Positions 1 through 9,340 of a stretch of 36,731 nt of DNA are shown piece by piece. The first letter of the stretch is position 1; every line of letters starts with the position of its first letter. A model generated the notes under the pieces. The model searched no databases. It saw only the letters and a list, made by a program, of their open reading frames with translations, and was not told where the DNA came from. The position numbers and the translations under genes were made by a program. This DNA comes from Calothrix sp. MO_167.B12. GTDB lineage: Bacteria; Cyanobacteriota; Cyanobacteriia; Cyanobacteriales; Nostocaceae. The stretch spans positions 1 through 36,731 of the forward strand of contig JASJCJ010000034.1 in NCBI GenBank assembly GCA_030066045.1, in the 5' to 3' direction.

Positions 1-323
1 GTTAGCTCCCCTGAAAGGGGCACGTCAGTCGCTTTATGCCGGGGAACCCCTACTCTGCGAGAAGCCGCTCCGCGTCTACGGGTTACGCGCTTCGCGCACG
101 CTATGCGAGCGCCAGTTGCCTGGGTCGGGAAACCCTCCTGCAGCACTGGACTCACCGTCCACCGCGCTGACTCACCGTTACTGGTTTCTTGGGTGATATT
201 TGTCTCGACGATCCATGATGGGGCCCAGTTGCCCGGTAATAGTTGAGTGCGCTTTACCGCTAACGCCATTGTATCATCACGCTTTTGAAACACGGGGATA
301 AATCCCCTTGAGTTGTGTTTCAT
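1..323 (-). other. GC-rich mobile-element-like end with an open frame running off the window
   Basis: Read on the minus strand, a frame is open from an ATG at 321-323 to the window edge, about 107 codons with no stop. I do not recognise the product. The stretch is richer in GC than its surroundings and contains clustered short inverted motifs of the kind scattered through Nostoc-type genomes (for example around 88-112). Its last 17 bases on this strand (plus coordinates 1-17) match 32731-32747 at 16 of 17 positions. That second copy lies beside another mobile-element-like remnant. I infer the right end of an IS200/IS605-type or related element, possibly including its guide RNA. It could instead be a plain dispersed repeat, and the reading frame may be accidental. 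Confidence 0.35.
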
Positions 324-548
324 CCCCTGTCTAAAGACGCTTGGTTTCTCACACTCCCACTATGTTTTGATAGATAAAAATGTGTGTTGAGATACATAGC
401 ATGATCAACACGGAATTCTTGGAAAGAAACTCCTGCTTTGAACATCTCGACTTCGCTCGATGTTAAAGCAACGGCGAAGTCGAAGCGTTAAATATGAGGT
501 TCCCTACACCCTGCACCCTGTTCATTGTTGAGTAATGTCAATGGAGAT

Positions 549-1418
549 TCAATTAGAACCCAAGGTTTTATCCCTTTTTTTAACAGTATTTTGCATTCGG
601 GGGAGTTGCAAAAACAATTTTGTGTCTCCAAGTAGGCTTTCGCCCCAGAGATTTTCCTTGAGGAACTCTAGATTAGAGTAGCGCATATCAATGCCTAAGG
701 CGTTCTGTCCCATAGCCAGAGCTTTTTGACGATCACCTCTTTTATAAAAGGCTACAGCTAATGCCAACAGAGGCTCAGCAGCATTTTTTTCAATAGCAAC
801 AGCCGATTGCCATTTTTTTATAGCACCAGCAATATTGCCTTGTTCGTACATAATTAAGCCAATATTGTTTATGGCAGGCCAAAACTTTTGGTCTTGGGAC
901 ACAGCCTTGTTATATTGAGCGATCGCATCTTGGTATCTGCCCAACATATAATAACCATTACCCAAATCAAATAACCCCTCAGAGTCATTGGGTTTAACCT
1001 TTAAGCCGGCTTGATAATATCCTACAGCCGCTTGGTATTTTTTTTGTTGAAAATTAGCGGAGCCCAAAGCAAATAAGACATCTGCATTTTCAGGATTAAG
1101 GGACTGCGCTTTCTTGAAAGAAGAAATTGCAGTATCGAAATCTTTCTTTTGTAGAAATAAGCCACCCAGAAGGAACCAGACTTTATCATTTTTTGGAGCT
1201 AATTGGCTTGCCAGTCTTGCTCGCGGTAAAGCTAGCTCAAACTGTCGAAACTGTGCTAATTGGGCTGCTTCTTGGGCTAAACTTAAGCCTTGTTGTTCTA
1301 ATTTTTTGCGATCAAGTTGTAATGTATGGGGTATGAGTGCTTGTGCTAAAGCTGGTTTTGCCAAGCTACATAAACTACAAACCGCCAAAATTGTCATCAA
1401 ACGAATGATTTTAGGCAC
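549..1418 (-). CDS. Secreted tetratricopeptide-repeat protein
   Basis: This 289-residue protein begins with a GTG codon at 1416-1418, preceded by an AGAGG ribosome-binding site at good spacing. Residues 1-26 form a signal peptide: positively charged start, hydrophobic core, and ALA-Q as a plausible cleavage site. About five consecutive TPR units follow, roughly residues 78-245, with the usual alternation of small and aromatic residues (for example LGGLFLQKKDFDTAISSFKK and LGNGYYMLGRYQDAIAQYNK). TPR arrays mediate protein-protein contacts, so this is probably an exported scaffold or assembly factor in the periplasm. No enzymatic domain is visible. It is transcribed away from the exporter genes that follow, and its partner cannot be inferred. 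The TPR call is secure; the role is unknown. Confidence 0.85.
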   Translation of the reverse strand: MPKIIRLMTILAVCSLCSLAKPALAQALIPHTLQLDRKKLEQQGLSLAQEAAQLAQFRQFELALPRARLASQLAPKNDKVWFLLGGLFLQKKDFDTAISSFKKAQSLNPENADVLFALGSANFQQKKYQAAVGYYQAGLKVKPNDSEGLFDLGNGYYMLGRYQDAIAQYNKAVSQDQKFWPAINNIGLIMYEQGNIAGAIKKWQSAVAIEKNAAEPLLALAVAFYKRGDRQKALAMGQNALGIDMRYSNLEFLKENLWGESLLGDTKLFLQLPRMQNTVKKRDKTLGSN

Positions 1419-1866
1419 ACTATCGCCTCTTAAGCACTAATAAAGAATTACTAATTTGGTAGATAGCTAAAACTATCCCCCACTAGGGGTAAAAACTAAC
1501 TTTTACAGTCATTTTTATTAGTGTATCAACTTTAAACTGGAACATATAACAGGGTGCAGGGGGAAAGCTGATTATGCCTTGATTCTGGATTTTCAATTTG
1601 TCCTAACCTTTAACCTTAGTGCTATACAGGATCTATTCACCCATTCAGGTGAAGTAATAGTCTCGCGATTGCAGCTAGTATGAATAAAAGTTAAGTATAT
1701 TTATAATCTTGAGGCAAATAGAGTGTAGTTACATAGTGGCTACACGATCAAAAAATCAGATGTCTACCCATAGCCTAGGAGTGAGAAAAGTAGAGGAATT
1801 TACCCTGGAGGCATTATCTTATATTTGCAAGTTAATCCCCCACGGTCAAATCCCACAACCAAGCTG

Positions 1867-1915
1867 TCAACCATAAACTAACAACCATCAACTAACAATT
1901 ATCAACTATCAACCA
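1867..1915. repeat. Degenerate heptamer STRR in the leader of the exporter operon
   Basis: About seven imperfect 7-base units of the form TCAACTA or ACAACCA run in tandem just before the adaptor gene. The same heptamer family occurs inverted at 15779-15848 and in degenerate form around 7970-8003. The rest of the 1441-1936 gap shows no gene or clear regulatory site. Confidence 0.6.
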
Positions 1916-1936
1916 TTTTCAAGTTAGAGGGCAAAA

Positions 1937-3406
1937 ATGACAGTCAGGAACATAGAAATACCTGTAGTTGGTAAAATTAAACACCCAGGTCGTTGGCTAA
2001 TAGGATTTGTTACAGCGGCGACAATTGCGGTAATTGGCACTGTTGTCATATCCAAGGTGTTGGTCAATTCCCAGGCTAATCGGGACAATATTATGGAACT
2101 TACCATTCCTGTAGCAGCAAAAAACATCACTTTAAGAATTCCTGCCAGTGGTAAAATTGTACCAGTTCAAAATGTAAATATTAGCCCGAAGAATCCTGGG
2201 ATTCTCAAAAAATTACTTGTAGAACAAGGCGATCGCGTAGAGAAAAATCAAGTAATTGCTCGCATGGATAGTGCGGATATTCAAGCGCGAATTGCCCAGG
2301 CAAAGGCAAATATAGCTCAAGCCAAAGCCCAATTGGATCAGGCTGTAGCAGGTAGTCGCTCTCAGGAAATTGACCAATCAAAAGCCCGTTTAGCACAGAT
2401 ACAGGCTCAGTTAGCGGCGGCAAAAACTGGTAATCGTCCCCAGGAAATTGCCCAAGCCCAAGCACAGGTAGATGCTGCCCGAGCCAGAGTAATTTTAACT
2501 AGGGAGCAGGTCAAGCGTTATCAATATTTATACCAACAAGGAGCAGAAAGAAAACAATTACTGGATCAAAATATTAGTGAAGATCGGGCGGCTCAAGCCA
2601 ATCTCAGGGAGGCTGAAAAACGTCTAGCTTTGCTGCAAAGTGGTAGTCGCGCAGAAGAGATAGAACGGCTACAAGCAAATGTAAGGGAAGCAAAAGCAGC
2701 CTTACAACTATTAGAAAGTGGTTCGCGTCCAGAGGAAATTGCTCAACGCCAAGCCGCCCTTGCTGCTGTCAACGCCCAATTGCAGGCTGAGTTGGTTAAT
2801 TTGGACAATACCATTATTCGCGCTCCTTTTGCGGGGACAATCACACAAAAATATACCAATGTGGGTGCATTTGTTACCCCTACGACCTCTGCTTCCGCTA
2901 GTGCTTCAGCAACTTCTAGTTCTATTGTTGCCTTGGCATCGGGAGTGGAAGTATTGGCAAAAGTCCCAGAGGCTGATATCGGTAAAATTAAGCCAAAACA
3001 GATAGTGGAGATAGTCTCTGATGCTTATCCCGGCAAAGTGTTTAAAGGTCGCGTCCGTCTGATTGCTCCAGAAGCAGTAAAAGAAGAAGGGGTAACTTTA
3101 TTTCAAGTCAAGGTCAGTATTGATACGGGCAAGCAAGAACTAATTTCTGGTTTGAATGTAGATTTAACATTTTTGGGTGAGCAAATAGAGAATGCTTTCA
3201 TGGTACCGACTGTAGCGATTGTCACCGAAAAAGGAAATACAGGAGTACTGGTTCCCGATGCTAAAAATCAACCTCTGTTTCGTTCAATTACCATTGGCTC
3301 CCAAGTTAAAGACCAAACTCAGATTTTAGATGGGGTAAAACCAGGCGATCGCGTTTTTCTCAACCCCCCCAAGAACTACAAGCGCGAACAGAGGAGACGA
3401 AGATAG
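1937..3406 (+). CDS. Periplasmic adaptor (membrane fusion) protein of a MacA/HlyD-type exporter
   Basis: This 489-residue protein has one membrane anchor at residues 20-43, then a lipoyl-like half motif (about 83-115), a long alpha-helical hairpin (about 115-290), the second lipoyl half (about 290-315) and beta-barrel and membrane-proximal domains. That order is typical of HlyD, MacA and DevB adaptors, which bridge an inner-membrane transporter to a TolC-like outer-membrane channel. The helical hairpin carries four spaced copies of a G(S/N)RxxEI motif, at about residues 139, 165, 236 and 262. A serine-, alanine- and threonine-rich insert lies at 314-330. ATG 1937 has a GAGGG ribosome-binding site. 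The stop codon overlaps the next start by one base, so the two genes are probably translationally coupled. Confidence 0.88.
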   Translation: MTVRNIEIPVVGKIKHPGRWLIGFVTAATIAVIGTVVISKVLVNSQANRDNIMELTIPVAAKNITLRIPASGKIVPVQNVNISPKNPGILKKLLVEQGDRVEKNQVIARMDSADIQARIAQAKANIAQAKAQLDQAVAGSRSQEIDQSKARLAQIQAQLAAAKTGNRPQEIAQAQAQVDAARARVILTREQVKRYQYLYQQGAERKQLLDQNISEDRAAQANLREAEKRLALLQSGSRAEEIERLQANVREAKAALQLLESGSRPEEIAQRQAALAAVNAQLQAELVNLDNTIIRAPFAGTITQKYTNVGAFVTPTTSASASASATSSSIVALASGVEVLAKVPEADIGKIKPKQIVEIVSDAYPGKVFKGRVRLIAPEAVKEEGVTLFQVKVSIDTGKQELISGLNVDLTFLGEQIENAFMVPTVAIVTEKGNTGVLVPDAKNQPLFRSITIGSQVKDQTQILDGVKPGDRVFLNPPKNYKREQRRRR

Positions 3407-4623
3407 TGAATCTACTCGAAAGCCTACAAATGGCAGGGAAAACCCTAATATCGAATAAATTGCGTAGTACCTTGACTATGTTGGGAATTATCATTGGAAA
3501 TGCTTCGGTAATTGCCATGATTGGTGTAGGGGAAGGGGGACAAAAATTTGTTACCAAACAGTTACAGTCTTTAGGTACCAATGTTCTGTTTGTCCTGCCG
3601 GGAAATCAAGAAACCCAACGTATTAGTAGAGATGCGCCCAAAACATTAGTTCTGGCAGATGTAGAAGCGATCGCTACCCAAGTGCCAACTATTGGTGCTG
3701 TGACTGCGGAGTTAAATAGCCGACAACTAGTGACCTATCAAAACCGCAATACCAATGTCAACATTATTGCTACTACCTCCAGTTTTCTAGTAGTCAGGGA
3801 TTTTGACACAGCTAAAGGTCGGTTTTTTTCTGACATCGATCTCAAACGCAATAACCAAGTTACTGTTTTAGGTGCTGACTTAGCAGAAAGACTATTTGGC
3901 AATGTCAACCCTGTGGGGAAACAGTTAAGAATCAAAAATTTTAGTTTCCAGGTAGTTGGAGTTCTAGAAGAAAAAGGTTCAACCCTAGGAATTAATTATG
4001 ATGAAGTAGCACTAGTACCAATTACCACCGCAGCTAATAGAATTGTAGGTAGAACTTCTCCTTATGGCATTGAGTTAACTTACCTCACTGCCGCTGTTAA
4101 AGATGAAGATCAAGTAGATGCCGCAGTATTTCAAATAACTAACCTATTGCGGTTGCGACACAAAATCACTGGTGAAGATGACTTTACCATTCGGACTCAA
4201 AAGGATGCATTACAAACCGTCGGGCAAATTACAGGTGCCTTGACATTTATGTTAGCCGCCATCGCAGCCATTTCCCTGATTGTAGGCGGTATTGGCATCA
4301 TGAATATTATGTTAGTATCTGTCACCGAGCGCACCCAAGAAATTGGCTTACGCAAAGCAATTGGTGCTACTCAACAAGATATTCTCCTCCAATTCATTAT
4401 TGAGGCCGTGATTCTCTCCGCTGCAGGGGGTTTGATTGGTACAGCCTTGGGAGTAGGGGGAATAGTATTAGTAGCTAGTTTAACTCCCCTAGAAGCAGGT
4501 ATTTCCGCATCTGCCATTGCCATCGCTGTAAGCGTATCTGGAGGTATAGGTTTATTCTTTGGTGTTTTCCCAGCTCGTCGTGCCGCCAAATTAGACCCCA
4601 TTGTGGCGTTAAGAAGTGCTTGA
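3406..4623 (+). CDS. MacB/FtsX-family ABC transporter permease
   Basis: This 405-residue protein starts at GTG 3406, sharing one base with the adaptor's TAG stop. Residues 15-45 hold the first membrane helix with the family-typical NKLRSTLTMLGIIIG motif. A periplasmic MacB core domain follows (about 50-270), then three membrane helices in the FtsX domain (about 280-400) containing ERTQEIGLRKAIGAT and ending PARRAAKLDPIVALRSA. This is the half-size permease form: unlike E. coli MacB it has no fused ATP-binding domain. With the adaptor it should make an efflux or secretion complex, for glycolipid, peptide or drug. The ATPase must be encoded elsewhere, because no ABC ATPase follows on this strand. 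Confidence 0.9.
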   Translation: MNLLESLQMAGKTLISNKLRSTLTMLGIIIGNASVIAMIGVGEGGQKFVTKQLQSLGTNVLFVLPGNQETQRISRDAPKTLVLADVEAIATQVPTIGAVTAELNSRQLVTYQNRNTNVNIIATTSSFLVVRDFDTAKGRFFSDIDLKRNNQVTVLGADLAERLFGNVNPVGKQLRIKNFSFQVVGVLEEKGSTLGINYDEVALVPITTAANRIVGRTSPYGIELTYLTAAVKDEDQVDAAVFQITNLLRLRHKITGEDDFTIRTQKDALQTVGQITGALTFMLAAIAAISLIVGGIGIMNIMLVSVTERTQEIGLRKAIGATQQDILLQFIIEAVILSAAGGLIGTALGVGGIVLVASLTPLEAGISASAIAIAVSVSGGIGLFFGVFPARRAAKLDPIVALRSA

Positions 4624-5189
4624 AGAATTACTTACAGCCTTTTTCATCTGAGTGAGGTACAAGTCATATCCCTTTGAGGCAGCAGGCAAAAGAAGATGTA
4701 CCTCATTTACCTGCAATCTGCTGTAGTTTAAAACCAAGTGACTATCACTTTATTGGTATAAGAAAATACATTAATTTGATACGAGAAATTATTTATTTAT
4801 CCTGAACAGATGAATCCAGGGGCGAAAATGTAGTCATATACACAAGTTATAGACTTGCTGAGATGGATTACTGATAGAGAGAAGCTGATTATGCTGATTA
4901 TAATGCCAGGGACATAATTCTGGGAATGGTCACCTAGTAAATGTCTTGAGGCGAACAGTCAGATGCGAATTGTAAACTTCCATAGACTCTGAGTATGGGT
5001 AAGAAAGTCATACAACCACAGAATTCCTATATAGGATTATGAGGATATTCTGACAAATGCTTACTTTCCGCTCATCTTGGTTTCTTAGATAGGTAATTTA
5101 TTTGTTCTATGCAAAATCGTATTCTAGTTGACGGTATCCACCGCCAGCAAATGTCCATGATGTAAACTAAGTTTTGGCTATGAGCCGCC
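4624..5189. other. Intergenic stretch with no recognised feature
   Basis: These 566 bases are AT-rich and contain no convincing ORF, RNA gene or terminator hairpin. They presumably carry the promoter of the downstream TPR gene. Confidence 0.5.
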
Positions 5190-7382
5190 ATGAGCGTGAA
5201 TGATACTCCCCACACTGACAATTCTGTTTGGAACAGACAAATATATCACCGTCTCAAACTTGCCTTGAGTCTTGGCTTGCGGCGACAACTTTTTATAGCG
5301 GTGTGTGATAATTTAAGCTTGAGAAATCAAGTGGCGGCTCATTTACACTCTACTTTGGCATATCCGGTGGGACAGGTACTGCATCACTCAACTGACGATC
5401 AAGAAGCCAGTACCCCAGCTTATCCACGTATCGTAACATTACGTTTAAATTTAACCGATCCCAATCCCATTATTCAGATCAATCAATGGTTGACAAAATA
5501 TCCACCACCAATTGTGGGAGCAAACCCAGATAGTCCTGGGAAACCATTGCCCATACCAGCTTTTCAAATTGTCGGCGTTGAACAATTAACAAGACAAGCA
5601 GTGGCAGTGCAGCGGCAATTCTTACAGTATCTGCGCTTTACAGAACAGTATTGGTCTAATCCAGAATTGAGCCGGAATCTGGATTCAAGCCTATTATTAT
5701 GGGTTCCTCGTCCGTGGTTATATGCTATCAAACAGTCCGCACCACAATTTTGGCAATACCGCACCGGAGTATTTGTATTTGCCGGAGAACCCACACCTAC
5801 AAACAGTACTCAAGGTACATCAGAACGTTTTCCCAATTCCCAGAGTGTTGATTTTAACCACCTAGAGCGATCGCTTCTCCCAGAATCTCCTCAGAAATCC
5901 GAGCTAGATTTATCACAAAAATCCCCTGTTAAGCGCGGACATAAACTCCAAGATGAATCTCCTGCAGATGAATCTCCTGCAACAGAGGAGCCAGTCCAGT
6001 TAGAAATACAATTACCACAACAGTCATCTGGGGATGAAAACGACATAACTTCGGCTACTGCACCACTCAGTTTGTCTCACATTAACCAAGAATTAGGTGA
6101 ATTAGTACTCAGTACCATTAATACCCTTAATCCCCAAACAACGGAGCAAGATCAGCAAGCATGGCAAGTTGTCAAGGAAATTGAGGCATTACATACCCAA
6201 AAAGCCTCTCCAGAAAAGTTAGCAGCAGCATATCAAACCTTAGGTAATTTATATCGGATTCAAATCGAACAAGGAAATACCACCTTAGAAAACTTGATGG
6301 TGGCAATTATGTCCTACCAAGAAGCAATTACCTATGATGAAAACTCACCCCAAGTGCCGGATATTTTGAATGATTTGGGTACACTTTATTGGATGTTGCA
6401 TCGTATACCTCCTAATTCAGAATCAGGAAAATCTTACATTGAGCAGGGTATTGAATTTTACCATTTAGCACTCCAACTTATTTCCCCGGAAACCCATATT
6501 GATACCTATGCCAGAATTCAAACTAACTTAGGAACAGCTTATGGAGATTTAGCTAGATTTGCCGATCCTGGAGAGAATTGGCAACAAGCAGTATCTGCTT
6601 ATAATCAAGCACTGCTTTATCGTACAGAGGAAGTGGAGCCAAGTAAGTATGCATCTTGCCAGAACAACTTGGGAACAGCTTACTGGCATTTAGCGCAGTA
6701 CGATAGTCCAATTGCTAATTTAGAAAAAGCGATCGCATCTTATAACATTGCCCTTGAATATTATAGTGCCGAGTCAGAACCTCTCAAATATGGAATGATC
6801 GAAAACAACATTGGCACTGCTCACTGGAACTTAGCTCAATATGACTCTCCTAGAGCAAATTTACAGCTAGCTATTGATGCTTATCAAGAGGCTTTAAAAT
6901 ATCGCACTCCTGCCAATTTACCCGTGGGTTGTGCTACTACCCAAAATAACCTGGGTACTGCCTATTGGCATCTTGCCAATTTGGATGACACTACTAAAAC
7001 AGAAAAGCAAAATTTACTTAAAAATTCTATTGAAGCATATGATGAGGCTTTGGCTTTAGGTTACTCTCTGAGTGATGCTACTTTAAGTTTTGACCTATTT
7101 GCCACCCATAATAATTTGGGACTTGCTCACTATCAATTGGCAACAGAAAATTTAATTGATGGTGGGAAAGATAGTATTTCTCAACATTTAGAAACAGCAT
7201 TAACCAATCATTTACAAGCCTTAAATGGGTTTAGGGAACATCCTGAAACCTATCAAGCCACATTGACTTATATTATTAAAACTGTTCGTGCTTTCCACGA
7301 TTTACTAGGCATACAAGGGCAAAATTTAGCCTTATCGAAAATTCCAGGTTCATTATTATCAGAAATTATGCCTAATTTATAA
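5190..7382 (+). CDS. TPR protein with an N-terminal degenerate NTPase-like domain
   Basis: This 730-residue protein has three parts. Residues 1-205 look like a P-loop NTPase core without a P-loop: the first strand LFIAV is followed by CDNLSLRNQ, where a Walker A would be expected. Residues 165-200 (SLLLWVPRPWLYAI, then APQFWQYRTGVFVF) resemble a segment seen in STAND-like NTPase-TPR proteins. Residues 205-290 are a low-complexity, acidic linker rich in S, P and E. Residues about 340-695 hold TPR-like units of about 42 residues with a recurring NNLGTAYWHLAQYDSP consensus. No membrane segment or signal peptide is present, so it is probably cytosolic. It stands alone, with no obvious operon partner. 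The TPR part is certain; the NTPase ancestry is inferred. Confidence 0.8.
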   Translation: MSVNDTPHTDNSVWNRQIYHRLKLALSLGLRRQLFIAVCDNLSLRNQVAAHLHSTLAYPVGQVLHHSTDDQEASTPAYPRIVTLRLNLTDPNPIIQINQWLTKYPPPIVGANPDSPGKPLPIPAFQIVGVEQLTRQAVAVQRQFLQYLRFTEQYWSNPELSRNLDSSLLLWVPRPWLYAIKQSAPQFWQYRTGVFVFAGEPTPTNSTQGTSERFPNSQSVDFNHLERSLLPESPQKSELDLSQKSPVKRGHKLQDESPADESPATEEPVQLEIQLPQQSSGDENDITSATAPLSLSHINQELGELVLSTINTLNPQTTEQDQQAWQVVKEIEALHTQKASPEKLAAAYQTLGNLYRIQIEQGNTTLENLMVAIMSYQEAITYDENSPQVPDILNDLGTLYWMLHRIPPNSESGKSYIEQGIEFYHLALQLISPETHIDTYARIQTNLGTAYGDLARFADPGENWQQAVSAYNQALLYRTEEVEPSKYASCQNNLGTAYWHLAQYDSPIANLEKAIASYNIALEYYSAESEPLKYGMIENNIGTAHWNLAQYDSPRANLQLAIDAYQEALKYRTPANLPVGCATTQNNLGTAYWHLANLDDTTKTEKQNLLKNSIEAYDEALALGYSLSDATLSFDLFATHNNLGLAHYQLATENLIDGGKDSISQHLETALTNHLQALNGFREHPETYQATLTYIIKTVRAFHDLLGIQGQNLALSKIPGSLLSEIMPNL

Positions 7383-7441
7383 AAATATTATATTCTATTT
7401 TAAATTTGATCAAAAACGATAGGTGGCACAATACACTTAGG

Positions 7442-7499
7442 TTAACCTGAGTTCAGTATTAAGAGTTCTGTGTTAGAAGTTAAAATTAACCTGAGTTCA
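7442..7499. repeat. Direct repeat of a 14-mer with an overlapping palindrome
   Basis: TTAACCTGAGTTCA occurs at 7442-7455 and again at 7486-7499. The first copy overlaps the palindrome AGGTTAACCT at 7439-7448. It lies between two convergent genes. No function is evident. Confidence 0.6.
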
Positions 7500-7512
7500 T
7501 ACCCGTACATCT

Positions 7513-7621
7513 TTAGGGTTTAAATTCCCCTGCTTCTACAAGCAGCACCTTTTGCGTCGGGGGAAAATCCCCGTTGCCATTCGCTCATTCTAAATTCTAC
7601 ATTCGCTCATTCTAAATTCTT
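7513..7621 (-). repeat. Dispersed structured repeat at the 3' end of xseB
   Basis: In the minus-strand sense this reads as the 3' untranslated region of xseB. It contains a GGGGA-TTT-TCCCC hairpin and a CTGCTT-GTAG-AAGCAG hairpin. A second copy occupies the same place after pilT (29266-29365). Both copies adjoin their gene's stop codon, with short ATTCTAAATTC repeats beside it. It could stabilise or terminate the transcript. Confidence 0.6.
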
Positions 7622-7855
7622 TTAATCATCCTTGAGGGTTTCAATCAATAAATCTACCTGCTTCTGCCGATCCTGCAAAAATATTTGGCACTCTTGTAAA
7701 CACTCAACAGCCCAAGCAAATTGTTCAAATACTGCCTCTAAATCTAACTCACCCGATTCAATACGAACAATAATTGACTCTATCTGCGCTACCTTTTCTT
7801 CATAACTCCAAGATGACATCTCATCACTCTGAGTTTTATTTTTGACTCTAGACAT
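7622..7855 (-). CDS. xseB: Exodeoxyribonuclease VII small subunit
   Basis: At 77 residues it has the normal size for XseB. The family pattern is visible: [20 protein letters not shown], then [20 protein letters not shown] and a C-terminal helix. XseB binds XseA to form exonuclease VII, which degrades single-stranded DNA from either end in mismatch repair and DNA damage processing. It lies 144 bp downstream of xseA on the same strand, in the usual order, so the two are probably co-transcribed. The first 12 residues are a polar extension before the conserved core. Confidence 0.93.
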   Translation of the reverse strand: MSRVKNKTQSDEMSSWSYEEKVAQIESIIVRIESGELDLEAVFEQFAWAVECLQECQIFLQDRQKQVDLLIETLKDD

Positions 7856-7999
7856 AACATTTTAGATGTTGAATTGAATTATTCTAAGTATATGCTTTGC
7901 CCTCACTCTCAAGGGTTCCCAGATAAAAAACATACCATAGTTATTAAGCGATCTAGAGATGGAAATAACCATCAATCAACAACCAACAAGCAACAGCTA

Positions 8000-9220
8000 T
8001 CAACTATCATCATTGACTTCCATCACCTGCATCTTTGCTTTCCCCGAACCTAACTGTACTAATACCTCCTCTCCTATTTTTAACTCAGTAGCACAACGAG
8101 CGATCGCTCCATTTTCCTGTCTTACCACCGCATAACCCCGCTTTAATACCGCCTGAGGATCTAAAGTCACCAACTTTTGACTTAACATTTCTACATACTG
8201 GATTACTTGTTGGAATTTGCCTGTCGTAGCTTGGATTAATCGTTGACATTGCCAATCCCGCGCCTGTATTTCTTGTTCTATTTGCCGATCTAAACGCAAA
8301 CGCCATAAACGGCTGTGTAACCCCTGAAGTTGATTTATTCCATTTTCTAATTCCCTATTTACAACCTGCTGCAAAACAGCAATTCGTTGCTGGTGCTGCT
8401 CATATAAATCCGCAAGTACAGGCACAACTAACTCTGCCGCTGCCGTAGGAGTATGCACAGCCACATCTGCCACTAAATCGACCAATGATTCATCTCGTTG
8501 ATGACCGATACCCGTAATTATTGGGATAGAGCAATTAGCAACAGTTCTGATTACCCGTTCATCATTAAAACAACCAAGCTCCTCCACTGCACCACCACCA
8601 CGCGATAATATCAGCACCTCCGCCCGTCCATCCTTTTCTACCCTTTGAATTGCCCGAACAATAGAATCTGGTGCTTGCTCTCCTTGGACTGTGGCAGGGG
8701 AAAATAGTATGTGTAAAGCAGGATATCTAGATTTGAGAGTTTTTTGAATATCTCCCCACGCAGCAGCAGTGGCAGAAGTAACAATAGCAATAGTTTGGGG
8801 ATGATAAGGAAGAGGTTTTTTTCTTTCTAGAGCAAACAACCCTTCCTCTTGCAAGCGGTGTTTAAGTTGTTGATAGCGTAAAGCCTGCAAACCTAATCCA
8901 GCAGGTAAAACTTGCCATACAGCAAGCTGATATTCTCCTCTTTGGAGATATAAGCGAATGCTACCTAAGACCGTACACTGCTCGCCTACAGTTGGAAATT
9001 GTACCAATTTACTTAATTGGCTTTTCCAGACCACACATTTAATCGCAACTCCAGCTTCTGGATCTTGTAATGTGAAAAATACCCCACTGCGATGGTGGTT
9101 GGCACTGGATACTTCACCAGTTACCCAAACTTGGCGCAATTGTGGATCTTGTTCTAATAAAACTTGTATATAGTCTGTAAGTTCAGCGACTGAAAGTGCT
9201 GTGTTGGGAGTCATAATCAT
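8000..9220 (-). CDS. xseA: Exodeoxyribonuclease VII large subunit
   Basis: This 406-residue protein has the XseA architecture. An N-terminal OB-fold (about 5-105) starts TALSVAELTDYIQVLLEQDP and includes VWVTGEVSSANHHRSGVFFT. The catalytic Exonuc_VII_L domain follows, with IAIVTSATAAAWGDI, ILSRGGGAVEELGCFNDERV and PIITGIGHQRDESLVDLVAD, then a long helical region (about 265-360) that binds XseB and a C-terminal RGYAVV segment. The length is standard. The chosen ATG lies two codons before a second ATG, and either may be used. Together with xseB downstream it forms the whole exonuclease VII. Confidence 0.96.
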   Translation of the reverse strand: MIMTPNTALSVAELTDYIQVLLEQDPQLRQVWVTGEVSSANHHRSGVFFTLQDPEAGVAIKCVVWKSQLSKLVQFPTVGEQCTVLGSIRLYLQRGEYQLAVWQVLPAGLGLQALRYQQLKHRLQEEGLFALERKKPLPYHPQTIAIVTSATAAAWGDIQKTLKSRYPALHILFSPATVQGEQAPDSIVRAIQRVEKDGRAEVLILSRGGGAVEELGCFNDERVIRTVANCSIPIITGIGHQRDESLVDLVADVAVHTPTAAAELVVPVLADLYEQHQQRIAVLQQVVNRELENGINQLQGLHSRLWRLRLDRQIEQEIQARDWQCQRLIQATTGKFQQVIQYVEMLSQKLVTLDPQAVLKRGYAVVRQENGAIARCATELKIGEEVLVQLGSGKAKMQVMEVNDDS

Positions 9221-9340
9221 GTAGTTAGCAACACCTTTGCAAAAACAAGATGTATGTTTATATCAAGTCCGGGAGTAAGCCCATAATAAAACAATCTTAT
9301 AAAGTAGGTAAGGGTCGAAAAGCATAGAGAGGCGCTAAGA

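Noticed and set aside
505-1563. Inverted CCTGCACCCTGTT copies on either side of the TPR gene, as if a transposon
   Set aside because: Short CACCCTG-type repeats are common between genes in such cyanobacteria, and the enclosed gene is an ordinary TPR protein with no transposase.
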